64,000 nucleotides of DNA from Fonsecaea monophora (GCF_001642475.1 NW_019173948.1:336726-400725); one strand, 5' to 3'; shown: positions 44,088 through 56,155, counted from the first letter of the stretch. Translations and numbers: made by a program. The notes: generated by a model from the sequence alone, not told the origin.

Positions 44088-45102
44088 AATAGCCCGCCCG
44101 TCGAAAAGGAGGATTTCATGGCGATAGGTGATGTTTGGCATAGCATATACTGTGCACGTACGTCCACATTGTTGGATAGAATCGGGTGTGGATTTTTGAG
44201 CGGGTGGTTTGACTTGGGCCTGGATCTGGAGTCTTTTCACGCGGTGATGAACCTTAGAAGCCAGCGAATGTGTTTTATTAGTATTTTTCTTCTGGATATG
44301 GCACAGTACAAATCTGAACGAGCTCAAAGTGGATGATCAGAGGCTTTTGACCCTACGAGGTGTGTGTAGCATTCTTTCTCATAGCCTTGCCCGTTCCGCC
44401 CCTCTTGATAGTACTCGCATGAATACATTTGTCAGCTTGTTTACGGGCCCACTAATCCACCAGCCTCCCACTAGGCTTCCAATGGCAGAGTTTGAGGAGG
44501 TGACGGTAAGGTTAGGGTCAGGGTTCGAGAACATTGCACATAGGGAGGCTCGAAGACGGAGGTGATGGTCGAGATGCGACTGTGCATAGACGACTGGAAG
44601 GAGGAATCGAGCGAAGAACGCGATAGTCGAAGCTGGTAGCGGTCTTGATGGTGGTTGGTGGTGTTGGCTGTGGTGCCTGGTGAGCCTGGGTGCTCATGGT
44701 GGCATTGGGTGGCGAAATGAAGAATGACATAAGAATCTTTGTTCCGCGCCCCACGCGCCCCGAACGCCAAACGCCAAACGCCAAAAGCCCGCTTCAAATG
44801 GGATTTTGCTGCAAACGCGAACCAGCGCGTCCCTAGTTCAACTCGAGCGCGTGTCGTTCCCATTTATTATATCTGATGTTTTGACCCTCCTGTTCCTCGT
44901 CTTCTCACTATCCCATCCTTCATCACTCTGCTGCCTGCGTCTCTCCGGTAACTGGGAGATTGCATTGTCGACTCTCGAGGCCTTTAAAAAGAGCACTGCT
45001 GTGCGGTCCTTCATTTCTGTACTCAACCGTTCCCTTCCAACCCCTCCCACATCATCGCCATTGGAATACAGGAGTAGGACCACACTTTATAACTTCACCA
45101 AT
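44088..45102 (+). promoter_or_regulatory. Intergenic region and RNR large-subunit promoter
   Basis: About 1 kb. It holds tandem ACGCCAA heptamers around 44764-44784 and three ACGCGN sites at 44815-44852, then a C/T-rich leader. No coding is supported. Confidence 0.55.
44815..44852. promoter_or_regulatory. Cluster of three ACGCGN (MBF-type) sites
   Basis: ACGCGA at 44815-44820, and GCGCGT (reverse ACGCGC) at 44825-44830 and 44847-44852, about 250-290 bp before the RNR start. MBF binds ACGCGN and drives G1/S genes including RNR in yeasts. Confidence 0.6.
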
Positions 45103-48100
45103 ATGTTTGTCATCAAGCGAGGTAGGACCTTCTTCCCGTCTGCTAAAGCAGAGAGATATCTGCTGGAGCCGCTAGAGACCTCTGTCGTCGCCTCGAAAAA
45201 GAACTCCTGACTGATGAACAATGCAGACGGACGCAAGGAACGCGTGCAGTTTGACAAAATCACTGCTCGAGTCTCCAGGCTGTGCTATGGCCTCGATCCA
45301 GACCATGTTGACGCAGCGGCCATCACACAGAAGGTTATCTCTGGTGTCTATCAGGGAGTGACCACCGTTGAGCTCGACAACCTCGTCAGTACCTTCTCGT
45401 GTCTGCTTCTGATCTCTGTTGGCTAACGCGGTTCACAGGCCGCAGAGACTGCAGCATATATGACAGTCACTCACCCCGACTACGCAGTTCTCGCAGCCCG
45501 TATCGCGGTTTCAAACCTGCACAAGCAGACCAAGAAGCAATTCTCCTCCGTCGTCTCTGACCTCTATCACTATGTTAACCCCAAGAATGACAAACCCTCC
45601 CCCATGATCTCCAAGGAGACCTACGATTGTGTCATGAGGCATGCCGATGAGTTCAACTCGGCAATTGTCTATGACCGAGACTTCAACTACCAATACTTTG
45701 GGTTCAAGACGTTGGAGAGATCATACCTGCTCAAGATTGGCAAGCAGGTCGCTGAGCGGCCCCAACACATGCTTATGCGTGTGGCAGTCGGCATTCACGG
45801 CGATGATGTTGAAAAGGCCATCGAGACGTATAATCTCATGTCCCAAAAGTGCTTCACCCACGCTTCGCCGACACTGTTCAATGCCGGAACTCCTCAACCT
45901 CAACTATCCTCATGCTTCTTGATCGACATGAAGGAAGACAGTATCGAGGGCATTTATGACACCCTCAAGACCTGTGCCATGATCTCCAAGACAGCTGGAG
46001 GTATTGGTCTCAATGCTCATTGCATTCGTGCCACGGGATCTTATATTGCAGGCACCAATGGTACCTCCAATGGCCTGATCCCCATGCTTCGTGTCTTCAA
46101 CAATACAGCACGGTACGTTGATCAGGGCGGCAACAAGCGTCCAGGTGCCTTTGCCATCTACCTCGAGCCCTGGCACGCGGACGTGTTCGACTTTTTGAAC
46201 CTGAGAAAGAACCATGGCAAAGAAGAGGTCAGAGCACGGGACTTGTTCTATGCTTTGTGGACTCCTGACTTGTTCATGGAACGTGTCGAGAAGAACCAGG
46301 AATGGACACTCTTCTGTCCCCATGAGGCCCCTGGTCTTGCCGATGTCTATGGCGATGAGTTCAATGCACTATACGAGAAATATGAGAGGGAGGGTCGTGG
46401 TCGCCAGACTGTCAAGGCTCAGAAGCTCTGGTATGCTATCCTCGAGGCACAAACCGAGACTGGTACACCCTACATGCTCTATAAAGATGCCTGCAACAGG
46501 AAGAGCAACCAGAAGAACTTGGGTACCATCCGGAGCTCCAACCTTTGCACCGAGATTGTCGAATACACGGCTCCCGATGAGGTCGCTGTGTGCAATCTGG
46601 CCTCCCTGGCTCTGCCGACATACGTGGATCAAGCTCGAGGTGAATATGACTTTGGTCGTCTTCATGAAGTGGTTCAGGTCGTGACCCGTAACCTGAACAA
46701 GATCATCGACATCAACTACTACCCTGTCCCTGAGGCGAAGAAGAGCAACTTTCGCCATCGACCAGTCGGTCTGGGAGTCCAAGGCCTCGCCGATGCCTTC
46801 CTTGCTCTGCGTCTTCCCTTCGACTCTCCCGAGGCCAGGCAACTGAATATCCAAATTTTCGAAACTATTTACCACGCTGCTCTCACAGCTTCTTGCGAAC
46901 TCGCCAAGGAGCAGGGACCATACGAGACTTACGAGGGTAGCCCGGTCTCGCAGGGTATTCTGCAATATGACATGTGGAACGTCACTCCCTCTGACTTGTG
47001 GGATTGGGACGCGCTGAAAGCAGAGATTGCCAAGTATGGTGTTCGCAACTCTCTCCTTGTGGCGCCCATGCCTACAGCTTCGACTTCGCAAATTCTCGGC
47101 AACAACGAATGCTTCGAGCCATACACGTCGAATATCTACTCTCGTCGCGTTCTGGCGGGAGAATTCCAAGTTGTCAATCCTTGGCTGCTAAAGGATCTCG
47201 TCGACTTGGGTCTGTGGTCCGATAACATGAAGAATCGAATCATCGCCGAAGGCGGTTCCATTCAGAATATCCCCAATGTGCCCGCGGACATCAAGGCTCT
47301 CTACAAGACTGTATGGGAAATCAGCCAGCGGACCGTGCTGCAAATGGCAGCGGATCGTGGTGCATTCATCGATCAGTCTCAATCCCTCAACATCCACCTG
47401 AAGGAGCCAACCATGGGCAAGATTACGAGCATGCACTTTGCAGGCTGGAAAATGGGCCTCAAGACCGGCATGTACTACCTGCGTACCATGGCGGCCACAC
47501 AACCTATCCAATTCACTGTCGACCAAGAGCAGCTGAAGGTCGCAGACACAAACACTGCTCGAGAACGCTCGGCACCAAAGAAACGTACCTCTCTTGGTTT
47601 CGCGGCCAGTGTGAGCAATTATAACTCGGTTCCGAGACCGATGTACCAATCCAAGACAAGCAGCTTCAGTGGTAACCCAAGCACATCGATGAATGGAATC
47701 CCAACACCAACCTCTACGCCACCTCCAGGCAGCGAACATAAGCAAGTTGGGTTGATGACTCAAAAACTTGCAAAGACCCATCTTGGTGGAAGTGGCGACT
47801 CCAGCGAGGAGCCGTCCCCCAAAGTACTGCCTACTGATCCTATCGGCTTGCCACCTACCATGGCTGACGAGAGCCTTGAAACTCGGATGAGGGGCAAGCA
47901 AGAGGAAGACAAGGACAGCGAGAGTGAAGAAAGGGAAGAAGACATCTATGCACAAAAGGTGCTTGCCTGTGAGTACCACCCCATCTCTCTGAAGTACGAC
48001 ATCTCAGTTCACGAGATGTTGCCGTTGTTTGATCTGTTAACTGACTGCGGATGGACTCTAGGCTCGATTGAGAACAAGGATGCTTGTTTGATGTGCAGTG

Positions 48101-48105
48101 GTTGA
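45103..48105 (+). CDS. RNR1: Ribonucleoside-diphosphate reductase large subunit (class I)
   Basis: Exons 45103-45121, 45227-45384, 45439-47968 and 48062-48105, 916 aa. The N-terminal ATP-cone (MFVIKRDGRKERVQFDKI) precedes the catalytic barrel. Active-site residues fall at canonical numbers: C218 (SSCFLID), N427-C429-E431 (NLCTE) and C444 (VAVCNLAS); NNECFEPYTSNIYSRR is also intact. A Ser/Pro/Glu-rich linker of about 130 residues leads to the swinging tail ending CLMCSG. The last intron is 93 nt and stop-free, so an unspliced reading stays open and would insert 31 residues. Splicing gives VLACSIENKDACLMCSG, the expected end. The enzyme makes dNDPs in the cytosol with the small subunit, which is not encoded here. 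Confidence 0.96.
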
Positions 48106-49387
48106 GTCTGACTTGGCCCTGTTTCTCTGATGGCTTTTTGCCATGCTAGGAAAGGAACCCCTTTTTGCACAAATTTCCCAGATGTTTCAATACAGGCAGA
48201 CCGAGTCAGTAAGTGGTAGAGTGAGATTGAGAACTGGATGGCTGGTCCGGAGCAAAGGGAAACAATCAAACAAACATCTCGTCTTGTCCTTGTCACGCGT
48301 CATGGGTATCGTTTTGAAATGTTGGGCCTCTGGTTACATGTACCGAGTACCTATTGTAGGTAGTAATGAACGGAACGGAACAGGCGTCAGTCAATCACGA
48401 ATTATCATACATGTTTTATCTTAGTTTTTCCTCCGCTTTGATATTAAGTGCTGTGCCTCTACCTCTGTACCACTGTCCTCTGTACTTCTATACTTACAAT
48501 CCATGACCGCCCACGACCAAGCGCCTCGAGAGTTCACACTCTTAAGACAAGGAAAACACTGATAAATACTCCAAACAGTATCACACAGCGGACGAGACAT
48601 GGCATACTCGATGGAAATGGCACTGATTTCATTTCATGTCATAATCTTATACAGGTGCTTGCATACACAGTTCAACTTGCTCTACTATGACCGGCACGTT
48701 ATAAAAAGAGAGGGCACTTGTCAGAATCACAGCACATTAGGTGGAACTGTATATCACCCTTTGTGATCCTGCAGACCCGCTGGCATCGCTATCCAGCCCG
48801 TGTTGGTCCAAGTCTTGTTGTTTGCTCAGACTCTTGCCTCCTTCAGCCCGAGCTCGACTCAAAGTTTCTCTCGTCTTCTTGCCCGTACATCAAAATACCT
48901 TACGCAGACGGTGTCCCATCTAGACGCCCTCTGAATAGGTTTGTTGTCACAGACAAATCTTGCGTTGTCTTCTCTCCTCTTAGCTTGATTCCAGCAGGTG
49001 CTGTTGTTGATATTATTATGGGGGGGTTTTTTTCCCTCTTGTGCATCGTCCTTATTGAGACATGCCGAGATAAAGCGTGGAATTGGCTGACGAATGTTAT
49101 GTGTTCGCCGGGTGTTTTCGCCCGCTTGTTCTTCTCAGCATGATCATCGTTGCAGGTGTGGGGATAGTTTTCCTCAACATACGAGGATAGAGTCCAGCAC
49201 TGATCCAGTTCAATTCTAACCATTCAGGTGTTGACTTCGACTCCGACAGCAAATGATCGAGTCCAATGTGGACACCCACCAGAGGCTCCGTGTGCCTCAC
49301 AAAATGCACAAGATTGGGAGTTGGATTCCAGCACCAGCAATACCAGGGCAAGTTAGTTCTTTTCATGAGCAGATCAATCCTTTCTGA
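48106..49387. other. Convergent 3' region (RNR / carrier)
   Basis: About 1.3 kb between convergent stop codons; short open frames only, nothing supported. Confidence 0.5.
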
Positions 49388-50575
49388 TCATATAGGGTAC
49401 TCTTCGGTCGGCTTCTTCAGCTCTTCGCCCTTTTCCTGTGCCCGAGTGATGAGATTGCGCAACCACTCATAGGTCAGCATGGTGGTCATGGCCGCCGGCA
49501 CCGCCCGGATAAGATTTGTGCCAATGCCCGCATAGAATGCACGCCATCCTTCCTCTTTGAGAATGACTTTGCTCATGTGCCAAATGCCCGAGTAACGCGC
49601 TTGGACTTTCATCCCATCCGACGTTGTCAGCGCAGATCTGCGTTGCTGTGTTTGTAGCCGAGTACGCAAAACTTCGTGAGGGTAAGTGGCCGTCGATGCA
49701 CAGACTTTGCTCAGAAATGTGGCAGCAGAAATACCGAGCCAATTTGAGGTGCTATCTTCGGGCGGATGCTCACCCATGCCGAACCCTGTGAACTTCATCT
49801 TGAAAAATTCGTACAGAGGGAACTGAATTGCAACGTGAGTCAGACCCAGCAGGGCAGGTGTCAGGCCAGAATAGAACGATTGAAGTCCCTCAGTGCGGTA
49901 CATTTTGCGAGCGGCGTCGACTGTAGAAGTGTAGTGCCAAGGGGCACGCATTCCATCACTGGCGGCAGCGGATTTGTTGGATTGCGACATCAACCGGGTT
50001 TTGATGACCCAAATGGGGTTTGTCAAGATGGTGGAACAGGCGCCGGCGGTGAGGGATGAATAGCAGCGAGCTACCCACCAGCTGCCACATTGGTCGTACC
50101 AGAACTCTCGAGTATTCTCGTACACCGTCAGATAGACAGCCCATGTTGGTAGATACCCTAACAGCATGGGTCCTAAGCCTCTGTACATGCCACGAATACC
50201 TTCTTCTCGCCATATCACGCTGCCAGTGCCAATGATGCCTTTGTATGGTTGTTGAATACCGCCATATGGGTTCTTGGACTGTAGTCTTTGAGTGAACCCG
50301 CCTTGTGCCTGAAGCTTTGTCTTGATCACATCAAGAGGGCAAGTGACAATCCCCGAGGCGAATCCAGCGCCGGCGCCGCAGATGGGAGATACCCACGCCT
50401 TCGGAATTTGTGTCGACTGTATCTGGATGCGGGCGACAACGGAGTCTCTCGAAGGAGATGGAGACATATTCGATGAGAAGTTGCTTTGGTCGATCGGCGT
50501 AGCATATTGGGACGGCCGAAGTGATTGGGGCGTTAAGATGGCAGGAGTTTGTTCGGGTTCTCGATCAAAGGACAT
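49388..50575 (-). CDS. Mitochondrial carrier, NAD+/pyrimidine-nucleotide type (Yia6/Ndt-like)
   Basis: Single exon, 395 aa. A disordered N-terminal extension of about 60 residues precedes three carrier repeats with signatures PLDVIKTKLQAQGG, PIWVIKTRLMSQ and PHEVLRTRLQTQ. Tryptophan in place of the acidic residue in repeat 2 (PIWVIKTR) is typical of the NAD+, FAD/folate and pyrimidine-nucleotide carrier branch. GIVTCPLDVIKTKLQ resembles yeast Yia6 best by eye. The likely role is import of NAD+ or a related nucleotide across the inner membrane; the substrate call is inference. It is divergent to QCR7. Confidence 0.88.
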   Translation of the reverse strand: MSFDREPEQTPAILTPQSLRPSQYATPIDQSNFSSNMSPSPSRDSVVARIQIQSTQIPKAWVSPICGAGAGFASGIVTCPLDVIKTKLQAQGGFTQRLQSKNPYGGIQQPYKGIIGTGSVIWREEGIRGMYRGLGPMLLGYLPTWAVYLTVYENTREFWYDQCGSWWVARCYSSLTAGACSTILTNPIWVIKTRLMSQSNKSAAASDGMRAPWHYTSTVDAARKMYRTEGLQSFYSGLTPALLGLTHVAIQFPLYEFFKMKFTGFGMGEHPPEDSTSNWLGISAATFLSKVCASTATYPHEVLRTRLQTQQRRSALTTSDGMKVQARYSGIWHMSKVILKEEGWRAFYAGIGTNLIRAVPAAMTTMLTYEWLRNLITRAQEKGEELKKPTEEYPI

Positions 50576-51271
50576 TGGAAGGGTGAGTTTTCGCTGATCT
50601 CAACAAGGGGAAGACACGAAATGCCCATATGACGAGCTCATGGCGGAAGAGGGACGAGCTTTGGGGAGAGGATGTAAACCACAGCAGAGTAGTAGCTTGT
50701 GCGTGTTGCTTTATTGCTGAGTAGCACCGTTGACCGCTGGACTGCTGCAGCGTCGATGGAGTTGGAAACTGCGGGGTCCGCCCAACCTAGTGTGTAGCCG
50801 ACAGAGAGCAGCAAAGCTCTTGTCAGCGATTGACGAGTACGGCCATGTAGCAATCCAAGTGAGAGTGAGATGGAAGCTTGGGGAGGTAGGAAGGATGTTG
50901 GTGACGAGTGGGTGGATGGGAGGAGACGTTGGTTGGAAAGGTGAGAAAGTCGGGGCGATATGATGTGATGGGGGAGGTACGAGGATAGCAGAGGAGGTAT
51001 GATGCTTCTCGGGTGGATTGGTGGATTGGGGAATGAATCGAATGAATGGGCGATAAACGGAGAAACCAAGGACAATCATTCAAGCGAATAAGAAACGCTG
51101 TAAATCCCGAGTCAATGCCAAGCTTCCGCCCTGGTCGCTAATTGGTGGCCCCGAGAGCTCCAGGCTGTGTGTCTTTGCGCGAACGACTTCACCTTCTGTA
51201 CGAGTTCCAGCATTCTCCCAGTAGCTTGGTTGCAAGATATCACCAGGAGATATTCTCGACAGCGGCTCAAC
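50576..51271. promoter_or_regulatory. Divergent promoter (mitochondrial carrier / QCR7)
   Basis: About 700 bp between two divergent genes for mitochondrial inner-membrane proteins. A CCAAT box (ATTGG at 51141-51145) lies about 130 bp before the QCR7 ATG. Confidence 0.5.
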
Positions 51272-51854
51272 ATGTCCGCCCCCTCGTTAGCACCCTACAT
51301 TCTGAAGCGGCCATGGCTCAAGCGGTGGATGACACCCCTAGCCAACTGGTACGTCAACACTGCCGGCTACAGATCACTAGGTGAGGAACAACCCTCATGA
51401 AGAACAGCTTCATCTTCCATGTCTTGCTATTCCCATGCTAACCTTCTTGGCAGGTCTACGCCATGACGACTTGATCCCCGAAGAAAACGATACCGTCCAG
51501 CTCGCTCTCAAGCGACTGCCCCCTAAAGAAGCCTACGATCGAGTTTTCCGCCTCAGAAGAGCTTTCCAGGTAACGAATAACATGCAATGAGGAAAGAGGA
51601 GGACAGAGTGTAGCTAACGGCCTTTTGTCACAGTGCTCTTTGTCGCACCATTTACTCCCACCTGCGGAGCACACAAAGCCTGAAGACGTAAGGATTTTTT
51701 CCCACTACACCACACCAAGCTATCCGGAAGATTCGCTTTGCTCACTCACTGCTTATAGGATATCCCATACCTGAGCCCAATCATCGAGGAAATCGAGAGA
51801 GAAATGAAGGAGCGTGCTGATTTGGAAACCATGACTGTTGAACCAAGAAAGTGA
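51272..51854 (+). CDS. QCR7: Cytochrome bc1 complex subunit 7
   Basis: Exons 51272-51380, 51454-51569, 51634-51687 and 51759-51854, 124 aa, a normal length for this subunit. Conserved stretches are YVNTAGYRSLGLRHDDLIPE, ALKRLPPKEAYDRVFRLRRA and KPEDDIPYLSPIIEEIERE. Qcr7 is a small matrix-side subunit of complex III that contacts cytochrome b during assembly and has no membrane segment. The three introns have standard ends. Its stop codon is only 138 bp from that of the convergent glycosylase gene. Confidence 0.96.
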
Positions 51855-51992
51855 AGTGGCGCTTTGGGGAGCCAACACGGCGGCTGGGCGGAATCCGAAG
51901 CGGGTTTCAATGCTGAATTATTGTACATACCATACAAAGAAAAAAGGGCTCGGAAAGAACCCCATGTGCTATCTCATATATTGACACCAACT

Positions 51993-53228
51993 CTACGTGA
52001 GTGTAGACTGCTGCATGACATCGACATCAACATCTTCCACTCGCCACATATACCACATAAACAAACTTCTGTACGGCGCAAACGGCGCACTTTTCTCGAG
52101 CATGTCCTGCTCAGACATGTATTTCCACTTACCCCCGCCCTTTGCCTTGAGCTTCTTCACGTCTTTGCCAAAAAACGCAGCCATACCCCTCTGCACCCCC
52201 AGATCGCCAGTCGAAAGGATGTCGAGCCGCTTCAGTCCGAAGCAGGCAAACATCTCTACGCTCCACTTACCCAGGCCGCGTACCGCGATGAGTTTCTCCA
52301 TGACTTCTTCGTCTGAAGCCTTCATGAGCATCTCATTGGTGAGTTCCCCCGTCGTAAATTTTTGTGCTAGGCCTTGGATATACTCCGCTTTGCGTTGAGA
52401 CAAGCCCGCAAGGCGTAACCGGGCAATGTCCGTAGCAGCAACTTGAGCTGGTGTTGGGAATTGCGCTTCTTCACCTCCATCCTCGTTGAACAACGCAATG
52501 AACTTGTTCTTGATGGATTTGGCGGCGGCGCCTGAGACCTGTTGGCCCATAATCCCGCTTGAAAGTGACCGAAAAGGGTCGATGATCTCAGCCAGACCCT
52601 TTGGGGAGAATATATGGCACGGATACTTCTCGATCACGGGTTTCAAGCGTTCGTCGACACTGATGAGATGAGCACAAGCTTGATCTAGAAGTGTGTTTGT
52701 GGTCGCTATCGGCCGAGGAAGGCCGGTTTTGGAGGGGCTCGACTCGGGTAGTATGTCTTCATACGCGACATGCTGGGTTCCTCCAGGTGTGACCAATGGA
52801 GCATTGGTGATGTGTGGTTCAACAGGCCGATCAGGAGGAGGGGTTGCGTCGTCAATGTCCCCAGAGCTATAAGGAGCTCTGATAACACTGACGAGACTGG
52901 GTGTCGGAGTTAAAGGGGGTTGCTTGGACTGTTTGGCCGGAACTCTTCGTGCATTGGCTTTTTTCACAGGCGTGACAGGCACTTTGAACTCGGATCCATT
53001 GCTAGCCTCTCCATTGACGAGTTGGTTCTTTGCATTTTCAACTGCTGTCTGCACCACTGCACCACGGGCCTTTTGTTTTTTGGCATTGGAATCTCGCTCT
53101 TGTGAAACTACCCGCCGTTTCTTTGACCCATTGACCACGTTTTCAGGACTTTCCAAGGCTGGAGAGATGGCGATTGATGCAATCCTGTTAGATCGCCGGA
53201 CTGACATGACGAAAAACCGCACTAGCAT
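51993..53228 (-). CDS. DNA-3-methyladenine glycosylase (HhH-GPD, Mag1/AlkA type)
   Basis: Single exon, 411 aa from ATG 53228. A second in-frame ATG at 53207 (MSVRRSNRIAS) is an equally plausible start. The N-terminal 170 residues are basic and disordered, with nuclear-localisation-like patches (GSKKRRVV, NAKKQKARG). The catalytic domain contains IMGQQVSGAAAKSI, the helix-hairpin-helix VRGLGKWSVEM and the catalytic aspartate at about 342 (STGDLGVQRG). The enzyme excises alkylated purines to start base-excision repair in the nucleus. The C-terminus ends in an acidic tail (WRVEDVDVDVMQQ). Confidence 0.94.
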   Translation of the reverse strand: MLVRFFVMSVRRSNRIASIAISPALESPENVVNGSKKRRVVSQERDSNAKKQKARGAVVQTAVENAKNQLVNGEASNGSEFKVPVTPVKKANARRVPAKQSKQPPLTPTPSLVSVIRAPYSSGDIDDATPPPDRPVEPHITNAPLVTPGGTQHVAYEDILPESSPSKTGLPRPIATTNTLLDQACAHLISVDERLKPVIEKYPCHIFSPKGLAEIIDPFRSLSSGIMGQQVSGAAAKSIKNKFIALFNEDGGEEAQFPTPAQVAATDIARLRLAGLSQRKAEYIQGLAQKFTTGELTNEMLMKASDEEVMEKLIAVRGLGKWSVEMFACFGLKRLDILSTGDLGVQRGMAAFFGKDVKKLKAKGGGKWKYMSEQDMLEKSAPFAPYRSLFMWYMWRVEDVDVDVMQQSTLT

Positions 53229-56155
53229 TCAACAATGGGAGCTCCGTACATTTGTAATCCTGCTCAATTGGAGTGACTTTGGCAAGGTCAAGTATATATC
53301 AGTCGCGATTGGGAGTGACCGGAAGTCCGTATCGTCCAGCCTCTCTCAGTCAGCAGCCAGAGATCGAAGAGCAATGGATGTTTAATGCCATCTTCGATGT
53401 TGGATGAAGTGACGATATATTCCCTCCTGAAACCATGCATGGCCTTGTATCTCATTGGCTCAGGCGTTCTCGGTGCCTGCTGCCGGCGCCAAGAACTGTG
53501 GCTGCAGTGGCTGAGCACTGCGTGGCTGACATAAGCCACTGATTTGTTCCGGACCAATAGCCGCCGATACGGATTAATTGAGATACTCGTTTCCATCCGG
53601 GCTGCTTGCATTGATCTTTACATACATCAAACATTCTGCAGTTTGAAACGGTATGCTGTGGTTTTGAAGCCAGGATGACTCCTTGGGTTCACACAGGAAA
53701 CCCTCGGGAGGATGCAGCAGAGAACGTGTCATGTCGTGCGATGTGTATCTGAGGACGCAAGTTCCCGTTGTGCCGCCGTTCACGATCCGGGAATTCGGTT
53801 TTCTAATGGGCTAGTAGCGGATTACGCGGCCACCGGACGGGAGCTTCAACAAAGTCGCTCGCCCGTCAAACCTGTCGTCTAAGACGGTGTTGGTGGTGTG
53901 TTCCAGAGCATGACTACAACAATCTCTCATCTGAAGATCGTGTCTTGCTTTCATGACCTTAATATCGGACAATGCTTCATCAGTCCAAGGCGATCCACCA
54001 GCTGAGTTTGTTGATCGGATCTGATGGAAATTTGAAGCCTGAGTGTCGAAAGTGGACGACCCAAGACGGAAAGGCTCTATCTCTGTGGCGGAAACCTGTC
54101 CCAGGATCAGTGGAGGGAAGGGGGGCGTATTGTACTGTCATCAAATAAATGCGCTAAAACGGGTGGTGGAACAAGTGTGGCGGACCTTATCCCATCACGG
54201 TAGGGTCACTCGTCGCGCGTTTTGCAGATCGGGCGAGTGTTGGATGGGCGATGGCTCGGGAGGTTATCAGAAACCTGGATGACTAGTCGGCAGAGGAACA
54301 TCATGATCGATAGTGAATCATCTTACACCAAGACAAGTACTCGCTCTGGACGATCAGGTAAAGCTGGGCAGGACATGAAACTTGAGGTCGACGCACGAGC
54401 TGAGGTTCCACATGTTTGCGTAGGCCAGAGCATTGACAGGAAATGACGGGATTATCATTGCTTCGTGCCAGATACTCGTAGACCCAAAGATAAAGAATAC
54501 TCCATAGGGCACCACTAATTCTGACGGTAATTGAGATACATAGTCTTCAGCAGTAAGGTCGGGAACCCTCGATCTGCGCTCTCATAATCTCGAATATCTA
54601 CGGTGTATCTCTTGCTTGGCGATGAACATTGCTTGTTATTAGACCATACTCCAATGTTTCTCAATTAGACTCTCTTCGGACAAGCAGCGCGCCTTCGAGG
54701 CGTTGACAGCCGTTGGTTGAGTGCAACAAGCTTTGCACGCGACCTTTGACGTGTATTACTCCCATATTTCACATGCGGATCGATAGTTCGCAGATGTGTC
54801 CGCAGCGGAAAAGAAAGGTATCACAAGCGAAATGGCGGTTGGTCCACCCTGACAAGGACTCTGCAAGCGTGGCGTTATCAGAGCGAAATGCATGTTTTAT
54901 CCAGTTTATCCTTCGTCTTTTGGTTGAACGTGGCTAGTACATAACATCTGCCCCATTCTGAAGCGTCAAGTGTCTCAGATTTGAGGGGGATTTTTGGCAA
55001 GGTCTAGAGAGTCTGTGGCCAAGAGGACGATCCGGTAGAGGCAGGAATTCGGGGTTTGCAACATGTGTGTGGACTTGGGGCTGCGTGAAGTGGCTGAAGT
55101 AGGCAACGGGGTTGGTGGAAAGATGAAAGATGGTGCCTCGGGGGCGCTGTATGGTGGCAGATGTTGTTGTGACGAAACAGAAACAATACAAACCATCTCC
55201 TTTTCTCCCCCTCTGTGACTTTCTAGGCTGCGCTAATGATGCAACTCAGACTCCGCAAGGCTCCACCTGCGACGGCAACTGCAGCAGCTGTCCCCAAAAA
55301 CCCGACCACTGACAGCCAAACCGCAGCTGGAGGCTCCCCCTGGTTTAACCAGCAAGACAAGGGTAGTGACTTGGAGGGCCCCTGGACTTGCGGGTAGCAG
55401 CCCATCAATACAGTCAAACACAGGGCCACCCAGGACACCAGGGCTCGCCTCTGGCCCACTAGCTAGCCACACCGGATGTTTAAGCTTGGCCAATTCGGAG
55501 GTGCTATCGCTCGGCCAATCAGTGACCCCCCGGTCAACTCAATCCCATTCTTGCCTTCCCCCAATAATCCCTTCAATTGCCAATTCCTCACTGCGTGTAT
55601 TTTCCCTGCCATCCCCCTTCTCTTCGCGCACCCGCCTGCACTGCACAACAGCCTGTCGTTGCTGCTACTTTTTTTCCTTTCTACATTCCCATTCTATCTT
55701 CTCCTTTAAAGGGAACCAGCCACGCGTTTGACTCTTCGAGCAGAAAGAGTCGTTCTTGCCGCCGGCTGTGTTGTGTTAACAGTCTCCTCCAAAGCAACAA
55801 CCATCAACAAACCAGCTTCTCCTTCGCTGAAGCTGAAATTTATCCCATCGTTGTCTTCTCTACCTGTGGGCTCCAGATTAATTCTTTTACTACTCAAAAG
55901 TTTTTTACGAGTCGCCCAAGCCAGCTTCACGCTTCTATCCTCTTTTAATATTGCATTGCAGGTCAGTGTTATTACAATCCACGCCCTTCGTTTCTTCTCG
56001 GGTCTCGTGTGTTGCTGTCGAAAGACCGCGTCACCGTCACTTTCACCTCTGCCAAACCTCAAACAACCCTTTCTTTTCTGTCACATCACTCGGCGTGCAG
56101 ATACATAAGGACGCCTACTAACCTGTACTTGCAGCTACCGCTGGTCTTAAACGCC
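53229..56155. other. Longest intergenic region, no supported gene
   Basis: About 2.9 kb between the glycosylase start and the Ecm33-like gene. Scattered short open frames (for example 54043-54282) have no motif or splice pattern. From about 55480 to 56155 the sequence is strongly C/T-rich, consistent with the promoter and long leader of a highly expressed wall-protein gene. No transposon ends or repeats were seen. Confidence 0.45.

Noticed and set aside
46369..47979. Minus-strand open frames of 266 and 263 codons inside RNR1
   Set aside because: They lie antisense to a fully conserved enzyme and show no domain; they are by-products of codon bias.
53229..55480. Possible transposon remnant in the longest intergenic region
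   Set aside because: No terminal repeats, transposase-like frame or marked base-composition shift was seen.
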